DNA from: Drosophila miranda
Taxonomy: Eukaryota; Arthropoda; Insecta; Diptera; Drosophilidae
Reading direction: 5' to 3'
NCBI RefSeq assembly: GCF_003369915.1
Contig: NC_046675.1
Span: 12,586,001-12,650,000, forward strand
Length of the DNA: 64,000 nucleotides
The translations under genes and the position numbers were made by a program. The first letter of the stretch is position 1, and each line of letters begins with the position of its first letter. This document shows, piece after piece, positions 35,301-46,883 of the stretch. The notes below the pieces were generated by a model. The model made no database searches, was not told where the DNA came from, and saw only the letters and a program-made list of their open reading frames with translations.

Positions 35301-38216
35301 CTCTGGGAGGCTTTGAGTAAACTGATATTTGATGCCGCTCTAGTGGCCCTTTTAAAGGAAGACGTATCATGAGATGAAGCTCAGTTTTAATAGGAATTGA
35401 TAACAATGTCAAATGTATTCTATTGATAATGCGCCGGAATTCCGATGAATTTCGCTGTTCGGGATAATATTAAAATCTCTACAAGCTGGGGCTTACTATC
35501 ACTGTAATGTGCACACTTCCCAGAAGAGCTGCTCTCATTTACGAGGAATTTTGTCAGACGTTAAGCCTCTCGCAGCGAATAAATTTCAATTAAAATGCAT
35601 AATTAACAGATGGCCCTATCAGCATGTGCAACTGAGCGTATACGCAATATTTACATATGCTTTTCTATTTACATTTCGAAAGGCATAATACATACTCGCA
35701 TATACACATGTACGTACACAGGTTCAGACCAGATTAAATAATTTTTCATATTTGATTAGCGCGCTGACATGGGCATTACCGACCTGACCATGACATCAGA
35801 GCGGGAGAGCGGAGTCGACTTCACCATACCCTTCATGAGTCTGGGTAAGAGCTGTGGCAGCTGTTCGAAGAAGTGTATTAAAACTGATTGACACTTCTAG
35901 GAATCGGAATTTTGTTTCGCAAGCCAATGAAGGAGCCACCCAAGCTATTCTCCTTCATGTCGCCCTTTTCGGGCGATGTCTGGCTCTGGCTGGGCTTGGC
36001 CTATATGGGTGTGTCCATAAGCATGTTCGTGCTGGGCCGTCTGTCGCCGGCGGAATGGGACAATCCGTATCCCTGCATTGAGGAGCCCACGGAGCTGGAG
36101 AATCAGTTCAGTTTCCCCAATTGCCTGTGGTTCTCGGTGGGCGCCCTGCTCCAGCAGGGGTCCGAACTGGCGCCCAAGTGAGTAATCGATTACAAAATGT
36201 TCATTTATTTATGTTTATTTAGTTTAACCCGTTTAAAGGGTATACTACGGGTTTATTCGAATGTCGGTCTGTTTTACGAAAATCGATCAAACTTAAAAAT
36301 TATCTACACTTCTATTGAAGGGAATTTTGGGGCGACTGGCTCACGAGCGAAGCGATTGTGCAGGGGGTATATATAATGTACAAGTAATAGTACTTTTCCT
36401 CAGTTTTTATAAATTATTGCATATCTATTTGAGAGTGCATAGGAGTAGCTGGTCGGTACTCGATTATTGAGTTACGAATTGATCTTTTTATGGCAGGGCG
36501 TATTCAACTCGAGCTGTGGCCGCATCATGGTGGTTCTTTACACTGATTCTGGTCTCATCGTACACGGCCAATCTGGCAGCATTTCTCACAGTGGAATCCT
36601 TGGTGACGCCAATTAATGACGTTGACGATTTGTCTAAGAACAAGGGCGGCGTGAACTATGGTGCCAAGAATGGCGGCAGCACCTTTACCTTCTTTAAGGT
36701 GAGTGAAGATTGGAGCGGAGGTAGTGAAAAAGAGCCTCAGAAACGATAGTTTAATTAATTTATAGGAGTCCAACTATCCAACGTATCAGAAGATGTACCA
36801 GTTCTTGACAGATAATCCTCAGTATATGACGAACTCTAATCAGGAGGGCGTCGATCGTGTCGAAAACAGCAACTATGCCTTCCTCATGGAGTCCACCACG
36901 ATCGAGTACATCACTGAGCGGCGCTGTACTTTGACCCAGGTGGGAGCGCTGCTGGACGAGAAGGGCTATGGAATAGCCATGCGGAAGAGTAGTTCATCCC
37001 CAGCGTCATTGTCGAAAAGGCTGTTCCTAATCGGATTCTTTCACAGACTGGCCATATCGCGACATTCTCAGCCAGGCCATTCTAGAGATGCAGGAGCAAG
37101 GACTGCTGACCAAAATGAAGACAAAGTGGTGGAAGGAGAAGCGCGGCGGGGGAGCCTGTTCGGTAAGTGTCTGAATCAATCTTGGCCAGCTCGTGTGGGT
37201 CAGTGTCCATGTGTGAGTGTGTGCAGGATTCGGACGACGATGCCGGCGCCGTGGCCTTGGAGATTAGCAATCTGGGTGGCGTCTTTCTGGTGATGGGAGT
37301 GGGCTCCTTCTTTGGCATCTTTGTCTCCCTGCTGGAGATGGTGCTCGGTGTGAAAGAGCGCAGCGACGAGAACAAGGTATCGACACGACAGACTCCTGGC
37401 TTCCAGTCCGATTAGTTTACCTGCCTGCAGTGCACACCATCGCACACCAACGCACACTTAAACACGCACACCAGCATTTTCCTATATTTATCGCAATATT
37501 CGACGTTATTTGCATGGAAAAATCTGTAGGAGGAAGCCGATTCGGATGCCTCCTCGCTGGGCTTTGCCAATTTGGGCGGCGTCTATCTGGTCATGTTCGT
37601 GGGCAGCTGCTTTGGCAGCGTTTACGGCCTGGTTAACTGCGTGGTCAGCATCTACTGGAGTGCGCGGGAGAACAAGGTAAACTGGACGGCGCTCTAAAAA
37701 TATTAACACCTGCCCTGACGGTCGGAGTGGGCGTGGACCCATATGTGTCGTGACTAAAAATGGCCATGAAAAGGTCACCTATCATCTGAATAATGGATAT
37801 GTTTCATCAGCTCCCAGCAGCGACAATTTGGAGCAACTGACCTCTCATCTGTCCAAAATATTCTTTCAGTCTATGCATTAAATATTAACCAAGCTTCCCT
37901 CGACAAATTCCTCTATTTGCTTGTGATAGTTCAACCAACTGCATGCCCCCTAAGCCGCTTTAACTTTTACTCTCAAATCTCATCGATTTAATTTGTATCT
38001 ACATCCCAGGTGAATTTCAAGACCGAACTGATCGATGAGATTCGTTTCATAATACAATGCTCGGGCAATACCAAGGCGGTGAAGTACCCGAAGAACTCTT
38101 CGCGCTCGATAGCCAGCTCAAAGTCAAAGGGCTCTTCAATATCCGTGGACTCGCTGCCCGAGGATCCATCAGAGGGTGAGGCAACAGACAAACATCCAAA
38201 TCATGCCAAGAAGTAA
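32360..38216 (+). CDS. Grik: Kainate-type ionotropic glutamate receptor subunit
   Basis: Coding exons, all with GT/AG ends and consistent phases: 32360-32465, 32679-32842, 32897-33503, 33722-33879, 33946-34167, 34233-34439, 35760-35844, 35901-36177, 36497-36698, 36766-36988, 37047-37162, then 37227-37376 or 37530-37676, then 38010-38216 (907 or 906 residues). It has a signal peptide, an amino-terminal domain to about residue 400, and ligand-binding halves with glutamate contacts T498, R503, T671 and E718 all present. M1 is about 543-563, the pore loop has glutamine at the Q/R site (Q601), M3 (about 620-640) contains SYTANLAAF, and M4 is encoded by alternative exons. This is a neuronal cation channel. 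AATAAA lies at 38235 and 38278. The family is certain; assignment to Grik (CG5621) rather than KaiR1D is from memory and tentative. Confidence 0.9.
34772..35285 (-). pseudogene. Turandot-family gene with in-frame stop, nested antisense in a receptor intron (copy 4)
   Basis: Exon 1 is 35285-35263 and exon 2 begins at 35207 after a 55-base intron with good GTAAGG donor and TTTCAG acceptor, in the same phase-2 position as in copies 1 and 3. Exon 2 opens with a signal peptide core ([11 protein letters not shown]) and an acidic mature start, then meets TAA at 35110-35108. The frame continues open after the stop to 34772, including the hallmark VDGLPIQGG and a lysine-rich C-terminus. The coding pattern is therefore intact apart from one codon, pointing to a recent loss, a segregating null allele, stop readthrough or a sequencing error. 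A promoter is still recognisable. It lies wholly within receptor intron 34440-35759, on the opposite strand. Confidence 0.8.
35320..35358 (-). promoter_or_regulatory. Remaining core promoter of Turandot copy 4
   Basis: On the minus strand a TATA-like TTTAAAA starts near 35356 and an initiator TATCAGTTTA has its A at 35323, 33 bases downstream. Farther upstream at 35440-35449 is TTC-N4-GAA, a STAT-like site with the less favoured four-base spacing, unlike the three-base spacing at the intact copies. Confidence 0.4.
36226..36375. repeat. Possible degenerate mobile-element fragment in a receptor intron
   Basis: This intron segment starts with AACCCGTTTAAAGGGTATAC and has GC-rich, non-coding text unlike its AT-rich neighbours. 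The GGGTATA motif and following lines resemble the ends of mini-me-type repeats, but no inverted partner or GTCY tract is present. The assignment is weak. Confidence 0.25.
37227..37376 (+). other. Alternative M4 exon A of the glutamate receptor
   Basis: This 50-codon exon starts and ends in phase 0 (GTGCAG acceptor, AAG/GTATCG donor). It encodes an acidic linker, then the M4 helix with [16 protein letters not shown], and ends in ENK. It duplicates the exon at 37530-37676, which ends in the same ENK. Either exon joins in frame to 37162 upstream and 38010 downstream. Using both would put two M4 helices in one chain, so mutually exclusive use is inferred. Confidence 0.85.
37530..37676 (+). other. 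Alternative M4 exon B of the glutamate receptor
   Basis: This 49-codon exon, phase 0 at both ends (TGTAG acceptor, AAG/GTAAAC donor), encodes [16 protein letters not shown] and ends in ARENK. It lies 153 bases after exon A and is clearly its diverged duplicate: the NLGGV.LVM.VGS.FG core is kept, while the residues before and after differ. Confidence 0.85.
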
Positions 38217-38283
38217 TGCTGCAAAATTCAGAGTAATAAATACTTATTTCTGGGAAATCTTATGGGGAAATTTCGTGAATAAA

Positions 38284-41200
38284 CTTTTGCTTCCAAGCTT
38301 TGAGTTGGAAAAAATGCATTGAGTTATCTTCTCCATCCAATAATAGCTTTTGAAGGGAAAGCTTAGTTAAAAGCTCTTGGAGCTTTGAGACAAAAGTATC
38401 TTTCCAATATTACCACCGTGCAATGTTCCATGTAAAAATTATGTAGAATTTTCCCGGTAAATTTTCTCTATGTTGTCGTTGTTGCTTTTATGTTTTTGGA
38501 GGTTTAAATCTGTTAGGTTTAAATATTTTTTCCAAAAAGAACTCAATAAAACAACTTTGTGTTTTAAAAATAAACGAATCGTATGGAAAATTTATTAATT
38601 CATCGGAAAAAACGATTTATTCCTTAAAATGTTCTTAAAACATACAGTATATTTCAATATTTACCACGGACAATGAAACACAAAAAGAAAATCAGAAACT
38701 CCCCACTCCCCGTGAATATCCCATAAAAATACCCATATTATAACACCCAAGCACTTTTCAGTAATTAGGTTAAGTACATAATTAAGTAATTAGTGGAGAG
38801 AGGTCGTAAACCAAAACCTTCTCAAAATTCAACCGAACCAACTGTTAAGACTGTTTAAGAAAAGAAACGAAGGGTGTTATCCGTTTGAATATCAATATAT
38901 TTATCGACTTGCTCGTATTATAGCGTGTCTCGACACATATACTCGTATTTAATTATACATCCAATATATTGGTAGCTTCCTTTGCGGAGTTACATTTAAT
39001 GCTTTTTGTTAGACACTGAGATGTTGAAAAGGTAAAATTGTACGAAGTTTTTGATTTGTAGGACTACTAACTGCCCATCCTGACTGCTCTCATTGCCCCC
39101 ATTCGGGCATGCAGTAAAGTAGAAGTGTATATGTTGTTATCGTGTATAAGTTGTATAACAATACGAATACCATTATCATATATGTATGTATGTATATAAC
39201 CATGTATAGTTCATATGTATGTCGTCTCTGTGGGTATGCATCAATATCAATATCGCCCAACTGTTGTCTCTATATCCTATATTGCAATGCGCTTACAATG
39301 GTAACATTCACGCACACACATACACTGGGCTGGACAGCCGTACAAATGTTTGTTAATAATAATAGATTTTGATTAAGTTTCATAACATTATTTCCTGATC
39401 TGCTTACATTACATTACAATTAGTTGGCTATAATTGCATGTATGTATATAGTGTATTCATTTAGTTTTATAATATATATTTTTATCAAGAAGCATACAAC
39501 ATAACACTTGCCACTTTGATTCATATTTATCTCCATTCGAAATTTCATTATCTACTATCAAAACCAACATTTAACTACACAAACAACGGGCTCAACCATC
39601 TAAATGAAATTGAATTGAGTTAATATGGTGTTCTGCATATTTAATTAATTTGCTAGGCTATTTCTCCCAACACTGAATTATCTATTTGGATTTACTTTTC
39701 ATAATTAGTTTTACTGGCTGTTCATGCTGTTGTTAGTTGTTATGGGCTGTCTCTGTCTCTGTCTCTGTGTCGTCTGTGGTCAGCTCCCGCTTCCACTTCT
39801 GACCCGAAAGGCCGCTGGGGCAGGGATATTTTCAATTTCAATTTAAAGCGTTGAGGGGGTCATTAAAAGGATGCCCCGTCACAAAGTGGATAAATTAACC
39901 AGCAATTGAGCTCCGTGAAGCATATAATAGGCAGGCAAACAATTGTTCGTCTAATTTATGCACTCAATTAAACTTCCATTGAGGGAAGTCTACTTCTGAT
40001 ATTCTGCAATACTGATATATGTACATATACATATACATACTTATGTACAGATATGTTTGTGTGTTTTTATATAAATTGCTAGGTTCTTCCTCTGTGTATC
40101 GGTGGGCGTGTCAGAATTGTAGTTGTAGTTTTTAGTTGTAGTTGTTGTTGTTGCTGTGCTTGTTGTTCTGACAAAGAAAGGCTTCTTCTAGATTCTGTCT
40201 GTGTCAGTTCATTACGAGTTTGTGTAATTTACACTTGCTAGCTGCTGCTGTACGAGTAAATAATAAAAGAAATGAAAATGGAAATTGTGAATTGTGAATT
40301 GCTAGCTCTCGTATAAAGTTGTAAGCTCGTCTAAGGTTTTTCTTTGGTCTTTTGTATTCGAGTGTTTGCGTTGTGTCCTTCGGTTGGTTAGGGATTGGAT
40401 TGGGTTACAAAGCTACATATACACGATAGTTACAACAACACATACATAAATACATTCACATATCTCTCTTAAAGCTTAAAATTACCAACACACACACACA
40501 CACGCACGTATTAAGCAATGCCTATGAGTGTGTAGATGTGGATTTAATAATATCTGGGTTGCATAGGACTGAACAACGACTTAAAGCTGAACGTTTTGAT
40601 ACACACTTAAAGCATTTGCTTGTTAGTAAAAATATTCGGCAAAACCAGGAGTTAACATTCGTTAAGATCTAGAATATTGGCTGCTCCATGTCGCCACGGA
40701 TTGGTGTTGCCTTAAAAGGTGTAACGAGCTATCGCACTCGCTCACATCAATTGGATTGGGAATATTTCCCGCATATTGTCTAACTAGGTAAGTAATACAT
40801 CGAGGGACAGGGCTCGTTTAATATAGGTAATTCAATACAGGTCTTTAACTAGTTCGCTTTAGAGTAGAACATTTTAGGCCAAATCCGGCCGAAATAAAGA
40901 TAAAATCTATCCTCCGAAATGAATTATGCTCCCAATCAACTGTTGCTGTAGTTAGTTTGATTATTTCACATATACATACTATATATCTTGCTTATTACAT
41001 ATAGGGTACTCGTACATAGGTATATCATTTTTCAGTTTACTGTTGTAGTTACAAGTTACATACACTTTCGGTTCGGCTTTTCTTCAGAGCGATTCTTTCA
41101 TCATTATACGTACAAATATGTTGTGTTTTGCATCTTGTTGGTTGTTTTGTTTTGTTTTTCTTGTATCTCAAAAGTTCATTAAAATAAATGCCTTTTAGTT

Positions 41201-41658
41201 TGTTTGCTGGCACTCTAGTACCGAAGAGTATTCAAGTGTTTGTTCTTTGTTGAGTAGTGTAAATAGTTACATGTTCAGTTGGTGGTAGGTGGTGGTAGGT
41301 GGTGGGGTACGGGTGTACATAGTTTGTTAGTTAGTTGTTTGATTAGTTTGTCATGCTTTGCCTTTGAGTATGGGCTAAAATTACCGAAAAGGATTGGTTT
41401 TACTCACTCGCCCGCACATTCGCGGGACTAAGAGTCTCAAAGAAGTTGCTGAACATTTTCTAAAACATCCCGGAATGGCAGAAACTCGCATGCGAATACA
41501 GCATACACACGGATCAGTACTTGGACTCCATCCAACTCCAACTCCTACTCCTAGGTCGTGCGCCTGTGTATGCTGCTGTTTGTATTTGTATTTGTATTAG
41601 TTTTAGGCCCCTCTCAAATGACACTCATGCGACGCCTGCCATTTCCGGTGGCCTCGGC
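38284..41658. other. AT-rich spacer between convergent genes
   Basis: This region lies between the 3' end of the receptor gene and the 3' end of the minus-strand gene at 41659. It holds 3' untranslated DNA at both ends, a GTCTCT repeat (39748-39768), a CA repeat (40488-40503) and a GGTGGTA repeat (about 41279-41306). No gene is supported. Confidence 0.5.
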
Positions 41659-42681
41659 TCAGTTGGCGTTGGCCAGCGTTTCGTGACACACCTCCATGTA
41701 GTCGGGGTCGTGCATGATGCCCTTTATCATGTCCTTGAGCATTGTGTAGCGTGGAAATATCGGATACATCTTTGAGCTGCCGTACTCTTCCTGTTTGGTC
41801 ACACAGAAGCACACGGTTAGATAAGGGTAAAGTTGCCACGGGGTCGGACAGTTTCCGTTCCGTTTCGCCTACCTTTAGTACTCGGATGAGATGCCGCAGC
41901 CCCAGATACTTTTTCAGCAAGCGATACAAATCGTTTATCAGCTGTGTGTTCTCGTGCTCGATTTGAGCCGTTGTCATGTCTGTGGATGGGACGGTATGCG
42001 AATGCAGTTAATTACCATGGGTCGCAGTTTCCAGCTCATTTCACTTACGTTCCAATCGCTCCATCCGTTCCCGCCGCTCGGCCGCCTCGTCGGCCAGCTT
42101 GGCTGACGTTTTCACCCCCTCGCCTGACTTCTGGGTCTTCTCCATGATCGAGCAGGCGCGCATAACGTACGAGGGCACAGTCTCCTGCTTCTCCTGACGC
42201 GGTATGTCCACCAGGGTCCAGTACTGGGTCTCCAGGCGAATGACTTCCTAGTATAGGTTTAAAAAATTTAGTTCAGCATTCCCTCGATTGCAGGGTTTCA
42301 GTGCACCAACCTTTATCATCAACTTGAGCATGGGATAGCGCTGGAACATGTTGCGCTGGCTCTTCGAGTCGCCGTATTTGTTCATGAGGTTTATGAGCGC
42401 TTGCTTGGCCGTCTCGTAGGACTCCTCCAATCGCAGTCGGAGTGAGCGCAGCCTTTCATTTGTTTCGATTACCTCGTCCCGCGTCATTCCACTCGGCGCA
42501 CCCTCGTCCTTCACATCCTGAACGATCCGCCGCACGCTCTGTGTGAATTTCCCAACAAAGTTTGTGGTTGCTGTGGAACGGTAATTGGAAACAAATTTTA
42601 ATAGAAACAATTATCTTCTTTAATTTCTTGTTTCTGGTGCTAAAATAAAAATTGTGCGGAAATTGCACGAAACACTGTCAT
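41659..42681 (-). CDS. Unrecognised 236-residue protein with internally duplicated motif
   Basis: Exons on the minus strand: 42570-42311, 42247-42049, 41979-41873 and 41790-41659, all with GT/AG junctions and consistent phases. A first exon of 13 bases at 42681-42669 fits in phase and supplies ATG, but its donor (GTGCAA) is weak, so the start is tentative. The protein has no signal peptide or membrane segment. It is largely helical and charged, with a likely coiled coil around ERLRSLRLRLEESYETAKQ and a basic/acidic helix near DEAAERRERMERLE. A motif of about 35 residues with YG.SK....F.RY.MLK.MIK occurs twice, once ending exon 2 and once opening the last exon. I do not recognise the family. 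The spliced pattern and duplicated motif make it a real gene. Confidence 0.75.
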
Positions 42682-44763
42682 TCTTGATTGGAAATGTCAG
42701 TAGATACGCGCATTAACCATGTAATAATCTACGATTCATGCGGAAATTGTTCGGCTATGGGAAAGTCAAACTATTATGCCATGATGATATCGCAACGAGC
42801 TTGAAAATGAATTAAAAATATTTTTTATATTGGTTTTGACGCCGCCCTTCTTCTTTCGCTTGCCAACGTCGGGAACAGAACCTCGGACTTCTCGCACGCG
42901 GATCCACACCTCTGCCCGCACCACCACGGCAGCAAGTAGAATCGATCTGCTTTATTCGTACTTTGGCTTAGTGGCAATCATTTAAGGGTTTTTGTAATTT
43001 TTCTTAAACAACCATAAAACATAAATATTTCCTTGGACAATTTTTTATTTTCATTTAATTTAAAAGTTCAGTACGATTTATTTTTTATTTTTTCCCTTTG
43101 ATTTTGGATTTTTTTCTTTTCTTTCTTTCTACGGATGCAGTTGAAGCCAAGAAGTTTTATGGAGATCGTAGTTAAAACTATAACTATTAACTATAACAAG
43201 TACAGCCATCAGATCTTGATCAAAATTAATTGATATTGAAAAAGTCTTTAAAACAAGACCGATTTCTCAAACAGAAATTCTTATCTGCAAGTTTATTATC
43301 TGATCTCAGTATTGTGAGTCGTGTTTGTTGACAAAACACAGGTAATAGCGAAAAACAATTTATGCATTTGCGGGCATGACACAGAAAATTATAATACAAA
43401 AAAAAAAATACAAATAAGTGATTAAGGACGATTTTTCAAAAAAAGTGTGTGGTTTTTTTGTTTCCATTTTTTGTGACTTATCGTCGTGATATCGTAATCA
43501 GAACTTATGCATCACATCATTTGTAGGTCTCTTGAAAAAATTTTTGAGGGCACCGTGGTTTCTTTGTATTTCATGTGTTCAGTGGAGAAGCTGCGAAATA
43601 TCCTACTTTTTGTTAACGTAACGTATTTAATCTTTAGAGGCATTTTACATGTTTTTAGCCAAGTCAACAGCGGAAAACGTGTGAAAACTCGTCATCTTAA
43701 ACATATTTGCTTAAAAAGTCAATATACAAAAATGTATCTAAAATTCGTTTAGACAGGCTCTTTAAATTCTATTTAATTTCGTTATACTTCTGGAAAAATT
43801 CAAAATTTTCTGTTTCGTTCAAGTGGTTCTTTTAAAAGTGGTTTTGGCATCGAAAATAAAATAAACTCAGACAATTAAGCTGTTTTTGGAAACTCAAAGG
43901 AATTATCTGAAATATCTGGTGGATGGGATTACGTAAGTACTTCTGGCATCGTAAATTCGTACTGAAATGGTTTAAAAACCACAGCACAGTGAAATTCGTT
44001 TATTTGCATTTACGTTTTCATTGGTCGTTGAACAGACGCTCCTTCATTTTCGCGCTGCTAATGATTTTTTTATATTAATGAATGGGAAAACTCCAGAATC
44101 GTTCGAACAGCGCCCGTTTAATGGGCCTTTCGATGTCGGAAAGTGCAATTAGCATTCGTCATTGTCTGTCCGTGTCTATGTCCGTGAATGTATGCAAAAC
44201 GTGACATACTTCAAGGCCCTGATTTGTGTGCTTGTCGTGCCCACGGAGAGGGGGTCCATCTGTGTCTGAGTCAAGCCGTTGCAAATTAGTCAAGCACTGC
44301 AGATGTATCTGAATGCTTACTTCAATCGAACCGTGCTGCTCCTAATTAGAACCAGAGCCATCTGCTGTCTCTTCCAGAGGCTGACTCGTCCCTTATGTGG
44401 GCTTCGTTGGCGGAGCATAAAGTGCATTGCCATTTTCACAGAATGATTCATTCCCCTGCCTTGAACTTGGACAAAGACTGCGCTCTGTTTGTGGTTGGCG
44501 GCGGGTGGCAAGCTGGGAAACCGTAATTGTTGTTCCCTGGAGAAAGCCGAATCATTCTGACGATGATCATGACGTACCAAAAGAGACTTTGCACTGGGCC
44601 AAGCAAAAAGTATCTGACAGTCTGGCACCGAATAAATTGTGTTTATATGTACAGCAGTGCGGATTGTTGAGCTCCGCTCTCACATTTTGGTAGAGAAAAA
44701 GAGCGACAGCCGCAACCACCGCTCTTTCTCTTGGCTGGCTCTCTCGCTCTCTATGTCTGCTAG
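42682..44763. other. Gene-poor region upstream of the 236-residue gene
   Basis: AT-rich DNA with a GC-rich island at about 42840-42950. That island has open frames on both strands but no splice-consistent link to a neighbour. No gene is supported. Confidence 0.45.
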
Positions 44764-44765
44764 TT

Positions 44766-44799
44766 TATAAAGATTTACCCAAGAGAGATCTGTTCAGTG
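44766..44799 (+). promoter_or_regulatory. TATA/initiator core promoter
   Basis: TATAAAG at 44766-44772 and an initiator TTCAGTGT with its A at 44796 are exactly 30 bases apart. GAGA-type CTCTCTCGCTCTC sequence lies just upstream. This is the best core promoter seen in the non-coding part of the window. Confidence 0.6.
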
Positions 44800-45274
44800 T
44801 AAATTCAAGAATCTGAAGGCGAGCACTGCCGCGACCCAGACACCCGAGAAATACATAAAAACCAGCAACACAATAAAGTAAAATAAAATAAAATAACATA
44901 AAAGCATATTAAAAAGCGAAAAACGAGTAAACGTGAGCACGATAAAACACGACAACCACAAACAAAGAGCTCGGGGCACTTTATATACCAACATACATAC
45001 TTGTGTACATAAGATACTGGTGGATACATAAAAGCACGCATATATCGCGCCAAAAAAGAAACAAGCAGCCAAACGAAATAGGCCTTAAGCCAATTGAACG
45101 TGAATTTTATTGGATTTAATTGTTGAAAGTAAAAGGAAACAGAAAAACCATTACAAGTAAACAAGAACTGTTCCAACTATTGGAATTTTATAGTATAATA
45201 CAAAACGATCCAGAGATTCAGAGAGCTCCAGAGAGCGTAGCACGCGCAGACAGATATACATATCTTTAGTGTAG
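44796..45274 (+). other. Candidate non-coding first exon
   Basis: From the initiator the sequence is A-rich, as many Drosophila 5' leaders are, and ends at a perfect donor (TAG/GTAAGT, cut after 45274). No long frame is present. The next plus-strand coding region with a matching leader acceptor is the secreted-protein gene, where TTGCAG at 57743-57748 precedes its ATG by 22 bases. Joining the two, across a 12.5 kb intron, is inference. Confidence 0.45.
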
Positions 45275-46837
45275 GTAAGTCTGATCCCCCAGTAGATACG
45301 AGTACTACTGCTGCTACTCGGGGAGCTTGGTCGTGACACCGAGACACCCATTTTCAATGCATTTTCATGCTCATCGGGTTTGTTCGCAATCTGCTTAATG
45401 GGCGCTCAGCTCTTGGGCCATGGCTCCTAATTGGTTTATTGACTTGGCTGTCGACCAGTTGGCCTTATACGCGGCTTGCAGCTTTTTGCCAGTGCAACAA
45501 ATTTCCATATAAAAACTGCAATTAATCCATGTTGATGTCTTCTCTCTCTCTCATTCTCTCTATCGTTGCCCGGTCTGTTGTGGCATGATACTCGTATTTT
45601 TTTTTTATTTACTCCTCGTTTTTGCTGATTTGCATAAAATTTCGATTTTATAGAATTTTTTCAAGACTAATAATAGTTTGTTTTTCTTACTGCTGCATAT
45701 CATCATATAGATATACCCAAATGATTCAACAACTGGACAAATTTTCGAATTGAAATCTATATATATTTGCATAAAAAGAAACGTTTATAGATAAATACAA
45801 CAAAGTCGCCCAATTTAATTTAACAAATTTTATTTTGTTTATTTTGCCAGATAACGTTTAAAAATATGCATAAATTGTTTATTTATAGAACGAAAAAGAA
45901 ATGCTCAAGTTGACCTGCGACACTTTCGTCTAGGGAATTCCCGAAATATATTTAAAGAAAACATTATGAAAATATTAAACATTTGTAGATTATCAAGAAA
46001 TTTAAATTGAGTCAAGATAACCTGAGACAAAAATGCATGCACATATTTTTATGGAATACCCAAAAAATTTCGTTAAGGCCGAAATTCTTGAATATTGTTG
46101 CGTGACCAACAAAAATAAAGATAAGCCAATTGACGTCAACGACAAGTCAAATAGATCCCCAGTCTCATAGGAAGTCGAAGCTCTTATGAGCATCTGGGGG
46201 TTAAATAATACTAAGCAAATAAGAGAAAATTTTCAATAAAGGGCTTGTGCCGCCCAGGCGCAAACAAATTAGCAATTGTAGATAGCTGGCTGACATTGTC
46301 ATTGATCAGCAGAACAACAGAATACATAGTCGTACTCGTATATGGCAGAAAAAACCCATTTAGCCAGTTAAACTCGTTCCACGGCTCTCGTGTAAGTGCA
46401 ACCGATTGGACCAAATATCATGCCCAATCTCAGTCGCAGCTCCAGACTCAGTCCCAGTCCCAGATTTACCTACATTTTGATGGGGCCAGACAGAGGACAT
46501 CTTATAAGTAAGCCGCTTGCTCTAGTTCACTTGTTGCCCCACTGCCGACAGGCACTTGGCAGCAGCTCTTCTCTGTTCTGGCTGTTCTGACGGCTCTGGC
46601 GAGGCGGTGCGGTAATACTCGTACATTCGTCTTTCGGCGGATTCGAGAGGTGGGTTTTTGGTACATCGGAAGCTCTCGTGGCCTTCACTCTCATCCCACC
46701 ATGCCACCTCCTCTCCCACTGATATCAACCAAAATGACGACAAAAAATTGTTTGGCTGCGGCATTTTCACTCAGACCCATCGGCAGAGACGACTAATGAG
46801 CAAAACGGCTTTTGTTTGCCTTTGGCTTGTCGCCGCT

Positions 46838-46883
46838 CCTCTCTCTGTCTCTGTCTCTATCTCCCTCTCTCTCTCTCTCTCTT
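46838..46883. repeat. CT-rich simple repeat
   Basis: CTCTGT units run into a pure CT tract, seen directly. Confidence 0.85.

Noticed and set aside
42840-42950. GC-rich island with a weak B-box-like sequence, considered as an RNA gene
   Set aside because: No acceptor stem or T-arm pairing could be drawn, and the B-box match has three differences.
46522-46770. 82-codon minus-strand frame with fairly protein-like text
   Set aside because: It has no paired splice sites or family match and cannot be linked to a neighbour.
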